NCBI GenBank assembly: GCA_946494335.1
Contig: CAMMBV010000024.1
Span: 1 to 51,545 of the forward strand
Origin: an uncultured Ruminococcus sp.
Lineage (GTDB): Bacteria > Bacillota > Clostridia > Lachnospirales > Lachnospiraceae
Direction: 5' to 3'
Length of the DNA stretch: 51,545 nt
Shown here: positions 8,795 to 17,131 of the stretch, one piece after another
How the letters are laid out: every line of letters begins with the position of its first letter
Position numbering within the stretch: position 1 is the stretch's first letter
Made by a program: the position numbers and the translations under genes
Notes under the pieces: model-generated
Told to the model about the DNA's origin: nothing
The model's input: the letters and a program-made list of their open reading frames with translations, nothing else
The model's database searches: none

Positions 8795-9475
8795 ATGCTT
8801 CGGATTATCATGGAGGATCCCAGTCTGGAGATACAGTCCGTAGAAGTTCAAAAAGACTTAAAAAATCTGATAGGACGATCTGTAAGGATCGATGCTGTCT
8901 GCTACTTGTCAGGTGGCCTTCTTTGTAATATTGAAGTGCAAAGAGCAGATAATGATGATCATCTGCGAAGGGCAAGATACCATGCGGCCTGTCTTACTGC
9001 TACTACAACAGATGCAGGGGAACGATTTAAGGATATACCACCCCTTTATATTGTTTATATTACAGAATCTGACTTCCTGAAGCATAAGCAGACAATTTAT
9101 CATATTGACCGTATCATTCGAGAGACAAATACATTAGTGGATGACGGTCAGCATGAGATTTTTGTTAATACAGAGATAAATGATGGGAGTGATATCGCAG
9201 AACTTATGCAATGTTTTTTACAAAAGAATGTGAAAAACCCTAAATTTCCTGTTTTTTCAAACCGTATCCAATATTTAAAGGAAGATGAAGGAGGTATCGG
9301 GATTATGTGTGAAGTAATGGAGAAATACGCAAAAGAATATGCTGCGCAAAAGAAAGATGAAGATATACGCACGGCATTGAAAAAGGGAATAGAAATAGAA
9401 ACCATCTGTGAAGTAATGGGTGTTGCGCGTGACTATGTAGAAAGAATCCAGAAAGAACTATTGGTCAATAATTGA
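8795..9475 (+). pseudogene. 5'-truncated PD-(D/E)XK nuclease family transposase (Rpn-like)
   Basis: A 226-residue reading frame that matches the PD-(D/E)XK transposase/Rpn family. The nuclease core is present: Asp33, then Glu47-x-Gln49 in CNIEVQ. A C-terminal helical region typical of the family follows (EYAAQKKDEDIRTALKKG). Family members usually have some 40 more N-terminal residues containing the first helix. Here the frame upstream of the ATG hits a stop at 8780-8782, exactly at the end of the direct repeat, and there is no convincing ribosome binding site. I therefore call it truncated, though the catalytic residues are intact and a short product is possible. Confidence 0.75.
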
Positions 9476-9528
9476 CAGAAATTAACCGGAATTGAATTGA
9501 ACTTAAAGAAATAGCTGAAAAAAACGTA

Positions 9529-9547
9529 CTCTGTTGCATCCAGAGTG
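9529..9547 (+). other. Small hairpin after the transposase fragment
   Basis: ACTCTG and CAGAGT form a 6-bp perfect inverted repeat around a 7-base loop. There is no T tract; it may be an element end or a weak transcript structure. Confidence 0.35.
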
Positions 9548-9559
9548 ACAGGGATTGAC

Positions 9560-9600
9560 GAATTGCTTCTTTTGTTGTGTCCGGAAATTAGGATAAGTAA
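9560..9600 (+). repeat. 41-bp imperfect direct repeat, copy 2
   Basis: It matches 8742-8782 with four substitutions, each A in copy 1 and G in copy 2. In the equivalent frame it reads as the end of a protein like the small membrane protein (IASFVVSGN then stop), so it is a gene remnant. Confidence 0.85.
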
Positions 9601-9620
9601 ACTGGAGAAAGTTAAATTGC

Positions 9621-9670
9621 AGCGCTGCTGAGAATCAAAATTTCTTTGATTCTCGGCAGCGCTATTTTTT
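9621..9670 (+). terminator. Strong terminator
   Basis: A 19-bp stem, AGCGCTGCTGAGAATCAAA at 9621-9639 with its partner at 9645-9663 (one wobble), is followed by A and seven T. It closes the accessory stretch before the ABC importer operon. Confidence 0.9.
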
Positions 9671-10000
9671 TCTGAAAGAGAAAAACTGTCGTCTCTTTTC
9701 TGATTTTCTTTTTTGGAGAGCATAGTATAAAATAATTTCCATGAAAAAGTATGTTTGTCAAATATGTGTGGGATTATTTATATAGTCCTGTTAAAATTTA
9801 CAAAATAATCAGTAAAATAGTATTTTGTACTAAAAAAGTGCATTGAATCTAATAATTAGTACACCTATTCTTATTAAAAAGGCAAATAATATTTACAAAA
9901 CATAAGAGATGGAGTTAATATATTTACACAAAAGAAAAGCGATATCGCAGATAAAACTGTACATAATGACATATGAAAGTAAGAAATGAGAGGGTTGAAT
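9664..10000 (+). promoter_or_regulatory. Leader region of the first ABC importer operon
   Basis: This AT-rich, gene-free stretch contains a perfect 9-bp inverted repeat, TACAAAATA at 9799-9807 and TATTTTGTA at 9821-9829, with a 13-bp spacer. TTTACA followed by A-rich sequence recurs at 9797, 9892 and 9923. These are plausible binding sites for the response regulator encoded at 15500-17119. I could not assign a confident -35/-10 pair. Confidence 0.45.
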
Positions 10001-11056
10001 ATGAAAAACAGGATAATTGCATTTATAACAGCTGGAATCATGGCTTTATCTCTGGCAGCATGCGGAGGCAGTGCAGAAGAAAATGTAAAGGAGGAAGAAA
10101 ACCAAAGTACGTCAGAGGAAAGTACAGAAGAAAAATCATCCAATGACAAAATCACAGTTGGAATGTCTTTTAACGCATTGATGAATGATGTGTTTGTAAA
10201 AACGGATGAATATACAAAACAATTTGGTGAAGAAAGTACCCCGCAGGTTGAATTTATTGTTACATCTGCAGACAATGATGTCAGTAAGCAGATTTCAGAT
10301 GTGAAAGATCTGATAAGCAAAAACGTAGACGTAATGTGTATCTGTCCGGAGGATGTAGCAGCGACAGACACAATGATTAAAGACTGTCAGGACGCGGGAA
10401 TTCCTGTTATGATTCAAAACAGACCTTATAATCCGGAAGGACAGTATAAACCGGATACCTTTGTGGGAGTTGATGCGGAAGATCAGGGATATGCCTCTGT
10501 GAAATCTGTTTTTGATCAGATGATAGAAGCCGGAGAAACACAAATGAATCTGGTAATCTGCAGCGGTTCTACTTCTGATCAGAATTCCGTTGACCGTGTC
10601 AATGGTGTAAAGAGGGCTGTGGAAGAATATGCAGATAAAGGAGCAAAGATCGTTACGGACCTTGATACTGACTGGGATCCGGACTGGCTGGAAGCAAACC
10701 TTCCGAGTACTATGAGAGCAAATCCGGATGCAAACTGTATTTATATTGCTTCTGATTTTCTTTTGCCGGCAGCCAAAGCTGCTTTGCAGTCAACAAACCA
10801 GTGGATAAAAAATGGAGAAGAGGGTCATATTTGGTTTGCTGCCACGGACGTTTATCAGGAAGGTCTGGATGCTATTGGGGAAGGCTATGTAGATGCAGAT
10901 TCACTGATGGATATTGTGACAATGTCGCAGACGATTGTAGATCAGTGTATTGCACTGGCAAATGGTGAAGATGTGGAAGAGATCAATATAAAGGGGCCTG
11001 TGTACACCCGTGAAAATTATCAGGATGAAGAACTGACAGAATTACTCTGGGGTTAA
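10001..11056 (+). CDS. Sugar-type ABC importer, substrate-binding lipoprotein
   Basis: A 351-residue type I periplasmic-binding-protein fold (ribose/galactose-like). The N-terminus is a lipoprotein signal with lipobox LAAC, followed by an acidic, serine/glutamate-rich linker that tethers it outside the membrane. KITVGMSFNALMNDVF begins the first lobe; VDVMCICPED and IPVMIQNRPY are the usual sugar-pocket strands. ATG 10001 is chosen over the in-frame ATG at 9986 because GAGAGGG at 9988-9994 gives a six-base spacing and the signal peptide starts there. First gene of a five-gene operon. Substrate unknown. Confidence 0.9.
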   Translation: MKNRIIAFITAGIMALSLAACGGSAEENVKEEENQSTSEESTEEKSSNDKITVGMSFNALMNDVFVKTDEYTKQFGEESTPQVEFIVTSADNDVSKQISDVKDLISKNVDVMCICPEDVAATDTMIKDCQDAGIPVMIQNRPYNPEGQYKPDTFVGVDAEDQGYASVKSVFDQMIEAGETQMNLVICSGSTSDQNSVDRVNGVKRAVEEYADKGAKIVTDLDTDWDPDWLEANLPSTMRANPDANCIYIASDFLLPAAKAALQSTNQWIKNGEEGHIWFAATDVYQEGLDAIGEGYVDADSLMDIVTMSQTIVDQCIALANGEDVEEINIKGPVYTRENYQDEELTELLWG

Positions 11057-11076
11057 AGGATTGATAAGGAGATATT

Positions 11077-12021
11077 ATGATACGGACGATAGTGTCAGAC
11101 AGAAAGAAGTTACTTGATCTGATAACTCTGTTGGCAGCAGTAATTTTTGTAATTATACTTTCTGCAGCGGTGCCAAATTTTCTGAGTCTGAACAATGTTA
11201 TTAACGTTTTGGAACAGCTCACAACAATTGGGATGTTGTGTCTGGGCATGACTTTTATTTTAATAATCGGCGGCATTGATTTATCAATGCCCGCCGTGCT
11301 GATGGCAGCGACAGTTCCAGGTGCAATGATTATGTCAAAAACAGGAAATGTCCTTGTTGGTGTTGTAATTATACTTGGTGTTGGAATCATATTTGGGATG
11401 ATAAATGGGATTGCAATAGCAAAAGCCAGGATGATTCCCTTTATTGTAACCTTATCTACCCAGATTATAGCAAATGGTTTTGCTGTTATGATTACAAATT
11501 CGAAAAGTGTTTTTGGACTTCCCGATGTATTTCTGTTCCTTGGAATTAAAATAGGAATTGTACCAATTTCTATTCCCATTTTTTTTATAATAGCTGTGAT
11601 CAGTCATATCATACTTGCAAAGACAAAATATGGAAGAATATTTTATATGATTGGGCAAAATGAAAATACAGCGAGAATTTCAGGTATCAGGACAGATTTA
11701 TATATCTTCTGTACTTATATTATAGCCAGTATATATGCGTGTATAGCGGGAATTCTTCTGGCGGCAAGGACAAATATGGCAGGAGCTACAATGGTTGGAA
11801 ATACCATGCTTACGGATACAATCAGCGCCGCAGTAATCGGAGGGGCAAGCTTATCCGGAGGGAAAGGCAATATATTTGGTTCCGTTTTGGGAGCGCTGTT
11901 TATCACAGTGATCAGTAACTTTATTAATTTAATGGGATATTCCTATTATGTAGGATTGATTATAAAAGGTGTTTTGATTGTTATCATAATTGCATTGGAT
12001 CGTTTGAGAAACAGAGAATGA
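11077..12021 (+). CDS. Sugar-type ABC importer permease 1
   Basis: A 314-residue RbsC-like permease (BPD_transp_2) with about eight to ten membrane segments and the family motifs GMTFILIIGGIDLS and GGASLSGGKGNIFGS. It follows the binding protein by 20 bp with an AAGGAGA ribosome binding site. It is one of two permeases in this operon, so the membrane channel is probably a heterodimer of this protein and the one at 13534. Confidence 0.92.
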   Translation: MIRTIVSDRKKLLDLITLLAAVIFVIILSAAVPNFLSLNNVINVLEQLTTIGMLCLGMTFILIIGGIDLSMPAVLMAATVPGAMIMSKTGNVLVGVVIILGVGIIFGMINGIAIAKARMIPFIVTLSTQIIANGFAVMITNSKSVFGLPDVFLFLGIKIGIVPISIPIFFIIAVISHIILAKTKYGRIFYMIGQNENTARISGIRTDLYIFCTYIIASIYACIAGILLAARTNMAGATMVGNTMLTDTISAAVIGGASLSGGKGNIFGSVLGALFITVISNFINLMGYSYYVGLIIKGVLIVIIIALDRLRNRE

Positions 12022-12032
12022 GAGGCAAAATT

Positions 12033-13541
12033 ATGCTGGAAATGAATAATATAACGAAAAAATTTCCAGGCGTTCGGGCTCTTGATAATGTTACACTGAA
12101 AGCAGAACCTGGAAAAGTGCTGGCCCTCATTGGTGTTAACGGGGCAGGCAAGTCTACACTGATGAATATTCTGGGCGGAATTTTAAAACAGGATGAGGGA
12201 GAAATCCTGATCAATGAAAAAAAAGTTACTATGAACTCTCCTAAGGATGCAGAAAAGAATGGTATTGCGTTTATACATCAGGAACCATTATTTTTTTCAT
12301 CTATGAGTGTTGCACAGAATGTATTTATCGGAAATCTTTTTAAAAGCAATTTTCCATTTCTGACGGATAATAAAAAAGCAGAGCGAGAAGCAAAAAAATA
12401 CCTGAGACTTCTTGGCGCTGATGATATTGATCCTCATTCGGCAATGGAGGAAATTACAATCGGTGCAAGACAGATGACAGAAATTGCCCGGTCCCTGGCC
12501 ATGGGAGCCAATATTATTATTTTTGATGAACCGACGTCATCTTTAAGTCTGCACGAAAAAAATAAACTTTTTGATGTCATCCGGAAGCTGAAGCAGGAAG
12601 GAAAAATTATTATATATATTTCTCACTTTCTGGATGAAATCACAGAGCTGTGTGATGATTATCTGGTGCTTCGGGATGGAAAGATGAGCGGTGCAGGTGT
12701 GGTGGAGGGACTTCATAAGGAAGATCTTGTTACAATGGTTATCGGACAGAAACCATCTGCTGCAGAGAAAAAGGCTGCGGGTAATTTGTCAGAGGAAACC
12801 ATATTAAAGGTAAGTCATATTGTCAGCGGAAATCTGCTGCAGGATGTGAATTTTGAGTTGAGAAAAGGAGAAATACTTGGAATCTGGGGCCTGATGGGCT
12901 CGGGAAGGACAGAATTAGTGAGGGCTGTTCTGGGCTTGGATCGTATTGATGCAGGAGAAGTATTTTTTATGGATAAAGACAAATCACTGAAAAAAATTAA
13001 AAAAAATACACTTCTCAAGAAAGTAGGATACGTAACGGAAAGCAGACATTATGACGGCTTATTTTTAAATATGGATATTACGAATAACTGTACGGCAGCA
13101 AAGCTGGACAATTACTGTACAAGAAGAATGAAATTTATTCGTGCAGATAAGGAAGTGCAGGATACAAAAAAATTGATTCAAAAACTGAATATCAAGGTGC
13201 CGGATGAAAAAACACCTGCATCTTTGCTGTCTGGAGGCAACCAGCAGAAGGTTGTTTTTGCAAAGTGGCTGAATAAAGGAGCGCCGGTGCTGATACTGGA
13301 TGAGCCCACAAGAGGGGTGGATGTGGGATCCAAGATGGAGATATATAAAATAATCAGGAAAATAGCTGCCGAGGGCACGTCAGTCCTTCTGATCTCATCA
13401 GAAGTTGATGAAATGGTTGATTTGTCAGATCGTGTAATTATTCTTAAGAGAGGAAGGATTACTGAAAGTGTTGAGGGACGTGATATCAGTAACAGTAATC
13501 TTATGAAACTGGCGTTAAGCGGAGGAGATACACATGAATGA
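12033..13541 (+). CDS. Sugar-type ABC importer, double ATPase subunit
   Basis: A 502-residue RbsA/MglA-like protein with two nucleotide-binding domains. Domain 1 has Walker A GVNGAGKST, a signature-like ITIGARQM and Walker B IIIFDEPTSS. Domain 2 has the family's usual degenerate Walker A (GLMGSGRTEL), signature LSGGNQQK and Walker B LILDEPTRGVDVG. ATG 12033 is preferred because GAGAGG at 12020-12025 lies seven bases upstream; ATG 12018 would overlap the permease stop but has no good site. It overlaps the next permease by 8 bp. Confidence 0.94.
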   Translation: MLEMNNITKKFPGVRALDNVTLKAEPGKVLALIGVNGAGKSTLMNILGGILKQDEGEILINEKKVTMNSPKDAEKNGIAFIHQEPLFFSSMSVAQNVFIGNLFKSNFPFLTDNKKAEREAKKYLRLLGADDIDPHSAMEEITIGARQMTEIARSLAMGANIIIFDEPTSSLSLHEKNKLFDVIRKLKQEGKIIIYISHFLDEITELCDDYLVLRDGKMSGAGVVEGLHKEDLVTMVIGQKPSAAEKKAAGNLSEETILKVSHIVSGNLLQDVNFELRKGEILGIWGLMGSGRTELVRAVLGLDRIDAGEVFFMDKDKSLKKIKKNTLLKKVGYVTESRHYDGLFLNMDITNNCTAAKLDNYCTRRMKFIRADKEVQDTKKLIQKLNIKVPDEKTPASLLSGGNQQKVVFAKWLNKGAPVLILDEPTRGVDVGSKMEIYKIIRKIAAEGTSVLLISSEVDEMVDLSDRVIILKRGRITESVEGRDISNSNLMKLALSGGDTHE

Positions 13542-14508
13542 CACCACGATTACAGTGAGAAGAAAGTTTGATTTGACAAATTTTTTCCTTTCTTATGGTT
13601 TTTATATTTTATTTGCAGTTATGTTTGTTGTCTGTGGAATTATTTCCCCGTTCTTTCTTACAAAAGATAATCTGATGCAGATTATGTGGGGAGCAACTAC
13701 ACTGCTGGTGGTTGCTGCGGGCGGAACATTTGTTATTATTACAGGTAATATGGATATGAGTGTTGGCTCATTAGCTTTATGCAGTTCTGCAATTGCAGTA
13801 TATGCAATGAATCATGGTGCTGAATTTAGTCATATGGTGATTATTATCTTCGCAGTAGGAGCAGCAGTGGGCGCGGTAAACGGAATTCTTGTGACATACT
13901 GTAAATTGAATTCCATGTTGGCCACATTGGGAATGATGACACTTTTACGGGGAATTGCTTTAAATATTACAAATGGAGGCGCACAGACAACACTTCCTGA
14001 CGAATTCAGAATGGCGGCTGATTTTAAGATTGGCGGTATTGCCGTATTAATTATTGTGTCTTTGCTCATACTGATTTTGTTTCAGTGTATATTGAGAAAG
14101 ACCAGATTTGGAGCGTATTGTTATGCCATTGGCTGCAGCGAAGAGTCAGCGAAACGTATCGGTTTGCCTATAAGGAAAGTTAAAATGGCTGTTTATATTC
14201 TTTCAGGAATATGCGCGGCATTCGTAGGATTTGTTACATGCTGTAAAGTAGGTACATACAGCGGAACAATCGGCAATGAGATGGAATTTGATGTAGTTAC
14301 AGTGTGCGTTATGGGAGGAACAAGTCTTTTAGGCGGACGCGGAAATATTTTTCCCGGTACGTTTATCGGAGTTGTGCTGCTCTATCTGATTAATAATATT
14401 CTGGCCCTGACAGGCGCTTCGCCGTATATTTATCCCTTTGCAAAAGGGCTGGTAATTTTCGCGGCTATGTATGTGGATGCATTGAAAAACTACAGGAGGA
14501 GAACATGA
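13534..14508 (+). CDS. Sugar-type ABC importer permease 2
   Basis: A 324-residue RbsC-like permease. Motifs include GGTFVIITGNMDMSVGS and MGGTSLLGGRGNIFPG. It starts inside the end of the ATPase gene, with GGAGGAG six bases upstream, and overlaps the next gene by 4 bp. Two different permeases in one operon resemble the xylose/autoinducer-2-like and basic membrane protein type arrangements, where the channel is heterodimeric. Confidence 0.92.
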   Translation: MNDTTITVRRKFDLTNFFLSYGFYILFAVMFVVCGIISPFFLTKDNLMQIMWGATTLLVVAAGGTFVIITGNMDMSVGSLALCSSAIAVYAMNHGAEFSHMVIIIFAVGAAVGAVNGILVTYCKLNSMLATLGMMTLLRGIALNITNGGAQTTLPDEFRMAADFKIGGIAVLIIVSLLILILFQCILRKTRFGAYCYAIGCSEESAKRIGLPIRKVKMAVYILSGICAAFVGFVTCCKVGTYSGTIGNEMEFDVVTVCVMGGTSLLGGRGNIFPGTFIGVVLLYLINNILALTGASPYIYPFAKGLVIFAAMYVDALKNYRRRT

Positions 14509-15398
14509 GCTTTTCATATTTTGATGTACAGAAAATATTTGCTGAGACGGAAAAGGAACAAAAAGGAGATTTCACGGAATGTCTGGAAACTTATGAAACA
14601 ACGGGATTCAGTCACAGGTGGATACAGCCGCCGGTAGCGTGCTATTTTGTTACTACAATGGACAAAAAGGGAAATGTAAACTGTACTCCCGTATCTATGG
14701 GAACAGCATTTCAGTCTGCACCGCCGAATATGAGATGGTGTTATGCATTTGCCATGAACAATGACCGTGATGGAAGAAAAAATCTGGATGAGACGGGAGA
14801 GTGTGTGATCAGCTATTATCCCTGGGAATTGCTGAGAGAGAGCGAAATTATCAGCCTTCCCATGCCGAAAGGAATTAATGAAATTGATGTGGCAGGACTG
14901 ACAATGCTTCCGTCTAAAAAGGTAAAACCTTACGGCATAGCAGAATGCATTTCAAATCTGGAGGCAAAAGTCATTGAAACCGTTCGTGTAGATGGGTCCA
15001 CGCTGTTTGTTTTTGAAATTGTAGGAGTCAGCGTTAAAACAGAATATATGGAACGGGATAAAATAACACCTCATGAACCAGGGCTTGGAGCAGCGGATCT
15101 TTTGTTTGAAGTGTCTATTAAAGGAAATCCTCCGCGTCTGAATTATATGCGTCTGGATAAATGTATTTATCCTACGCCGGATGATATCGGGTGTGACGCA
15201 CGCTGGATCGGAACATTTGAAGAGTGGATGGATTCTGAGGAAAGACGCGGTAAGATAAGTACAAAGACAAAGATGAAAATTTTGCAGTTGAATAAAGAAT
15301 GGGAGCAGAATCCGGATCCGGTTTCTAATGGCAAGGTGAAGGAAGAGCTGACAGGTCATCTGAAGGAAATATGCTGGAATAAATTGGACAGAGTTTAA
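14505..15398 (+). CDS. Flavin reductase-like (FMN-binding split barrel) protein
   Basis: A 297-residue protein whose first 190 residues look like the flavin reductase-like split-barrel domain: PVACYFVTTMDKKGNVNCTPVSMGT is the typical opening strand pair with the FMN phosphate-binding serine/threonine region, followed by KNLDETGECVIS. The C-terminal part after about residue 200 is an extension without a recognised domain. It starts in an ATGA overlap with permease 2 and has AGGAGGAG just upstream, so it belongs to the importer operon. It might reduce or modify the imported compound, or supply reduced flavin; neither can be told from sequence. Confidence 0.75.
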   Translation: MSFSYFDVQKIFAETEKEQKGDFTECLETYETTGFSHRWIQPPVACYFVTTMDKKGNVNCTPVSMGTAFQSAPPNMRWCYAFAMNNDRDGRKNLDETGECVISYYPWELLRESEIISLPMPKGINEIDVAGLTMLPSKKVKPYGIAECISNLEAKVIETVRVDGSTLFVFEIVGVSVKTEYMERDKITPHEPGLGAADLLFEVSIKGNPPRLNYMRLDKCIYPTPDDIGCDARWIGTFEEWMDSEERRGKISTKTKMKILQLNKEWEQNPDPVSNGKVKEELTGHLKEICWNKLDRV

Positions 15399-15421
15399 CT
15401 TTTTTTTGACTTTGAAGAAGG

Positions 15422-15457
15422 GCACAATCAGTGATAAAATCTGGTTGTGCTTTTCTT
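15422..15457 (+). terminator. Terminator of the first ABC importer operon
   Basis: A 10-bp stem GCACAATCAG / CTGGTTGTGC (one wobble) at 15422-15431 and 15441-15450 is followed by TTTTCTT. Confidence 0.75.
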
Positions 15458-15499
15458 CGTATCCGTCTGTAACGGAATATGGGAATGAGAGGTGAAAAT

Positions 15500-17119
15500 A
15501 TGCGGAAACTTTTAATTGTTGAAGACGAAAAGAGTATCTTTTTCTTATTGAACAGCTGCATTTTATATGATGAACTGGGACTGGAACTGGCAGGCTATGC
15601 AGAAAATGGACAGGCGGCGTACGATATGATTATGGAAAAATGTCCGGACATTGTCATAACAGATATCACAATGCCGATTATAGATGGGCTGGAGCTGATC
15701 GAAAAAGTACAAAAGCAGCAGGTAAATCCAAAGTTTATCATTGTGTCCGGATACGCTCAGTTTGAATTTGCAAAAAAGGCAGTCAGACTGGGTGTAAAAG
15801 ATTATTTGCTGAAGCCAATTAATTCCGGTGAACTGAACAGGTCACTGGCAAAATTGGTACAGGAACTTTCTGAGGACGGAAGTGTGAGGGATTTGCTGCA
15901 AAGTACGGACAATTACAGAGAAAAAATACGGGTCTCTTTTATTATGAATGTATTATATCGGAATATTGATTTTACTCAAGTTTCTTTGGAGCAAATAAAT
16001 AGGGATTATTTTTATGATTTTTGTAATGGATATTTTTGCGCTCTTGTTGTGAAAGTGGATTATTATTCGGATATCGTAATTGGTATAAAAAATCATATCA
16101 CAGAAAATATAATTGCAGTTATTAAGGAATGCTTTTCTGATATTTGCTGTGAAACAGGCGTAATGGAACATCAGGAAAATATTTATGTGATACTGAATAT
16201 GAAAAAAGATGTATCTAAAATAGAGGAAGTGAAGTCCCAAAGTGAAAGAATACTGACGACGGTGAAAAAGCTGACGGAGGAATATACCAGTACCGGCGTA
16301 ACAGTATGTTTCGGAACAATAGTTTCTGAACTTTGTGATTTTATGATTTCTGTTGATGCGGCGCTGCACTTAATGGACATGCGGATTGTACGGGGAGTTG
16401 ATCAGGTTTTGTATGCTCATGATACTTCTGTAGACGAAGAAAATAATAAGTATGTCATTCCGGCTCCTTATATCCGCAGTCTGGCAGAAAAGGCGGAATG
16501 TAATGAGTTTTCAAATATAAAATCAGATATACTGGAGATTTTTCGGGATGCATTGGATTTTTGCAGACAAAAAGACATATCTGTTTATAAAACACTTCAG
16601 GGAGTATTGCTGACTATATTGACAACTGTGAAACAAAAAAGTAATTTTCCTGAAGAATTCATGGATACGTACCAGGAACTGACAGCGGAGCTTAATAAAT
16701 GTTCAAGATATTATGATATTTTAAATCTTCTGCCTGAGAAGCTCACAGCAGGAATCATAAAATATCAAAAAGATGACGACACAGAAGGCTCGTTGATTAT
16801 GAAGCGGGTACTGGAATATATTTCCGGAAATTTTGATAAACCGCTTAAGCTTGAGGATGCTGCGGAACAGGTATATATTTCACCGGCATATCTTGGGATT
16901 ATGTTTAAGAAAGAAACAGGAAAAAACTTTACAACGTATCTTACAGATCTTCGTATGAAGAGAGCGAAGGAACTGCTGCTGGATGTAAGAATCAATGTGA
17001 ATGAGATTTCTTATAAAGTTGGATATAATAATGTGAGGTATTTCAGCAGAATATTTAAGGAAAATGTCGGGGTGACGCCGAAGGAATACAGAAAAATTCA
17101 CGCAAACAGGATATATTGA
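15500..17119 (+). CDS. YesN-like response regulator, AraC-type output
   Basis: A 540-residue two-component response regulator. The receiver domain fills residues 1-115 with phospho-acceptor Asp55 in IVITDITMP and the conserved Lys105 in YLLKP. A long central region of about 300 residues follows, then a double HTH of AraC type in the last 100 residues (VYISPAYLGIMFKKETG and the GYNNVRYFSRIFKE helix). ATG 15500 is chosen because AGAGG at 15488-15492 gives a seven-base spacing. Its partner kinase follows after 12 bp. The likely target is the ABC importer promoter upstream, by proximity. Confidence 0.92.
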   Translation: MRKLLIVEDEKSIFFLLNSCILYDELGLELAGYAENGQAAYDMIMEKCPDIVITDITMPIIDGLELIEKVQKQQVNPKFIIVSGYAQFEFAKKAVRLGVKDYLLKPINSGELNRSLAKLVQELSEDGSVRDLLQSTDNYREKIRVSFIMNVLYRNIDFTQVSLEQINRDYFYDFCNGYFCALVVKVDYYSDIVIGIKNHITENIIAVIKECFSDICCETGVMEHQENIYVILNMKKDVSKIEEVKSQSERILTTVKKLTEEYTSTGVTVCFGTIVSELCDFMISVDAALHLMDMRIVRGVDQVLYAHDTSVDEENNKYVIPAPYIRSLAEKAECNEFSNIKSDILEIFRDALDFCRQKDISVYKTLQGVLLTILTTVKQKSNFPEEFMDTYQELTAELNKCSRYYDILNLLPEKLTAGIIKYQKDDDTEGSLIMKRVLEYISGNFDKPLKLEDAAEQVYISPAYLGIMFKKETGKNFTTYLTDLRMKRAKELLLDVRINVNEISYKVGYNNVRYFSRIFKENVGVTPKEYRKIHANRIY

Positions 17120-17131
17120 CGGGGGGTTAAG

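Noticed and set aside
8742-9600. Diversity-generating retroelement, because all four differences between the direct repeats are A versus G
   Set aside because: Only four changes, all transitions to one base, the repeat is 41 bp, and there is no reverse transcriptase or variable protein nearby.
5405-9985. Attachment-site duplication of the tRNA-Arg 3' end
   Set aside because: No second copy of the TTCGAATCC...GCGACGCCA segment was seen to the right of the tRNA.
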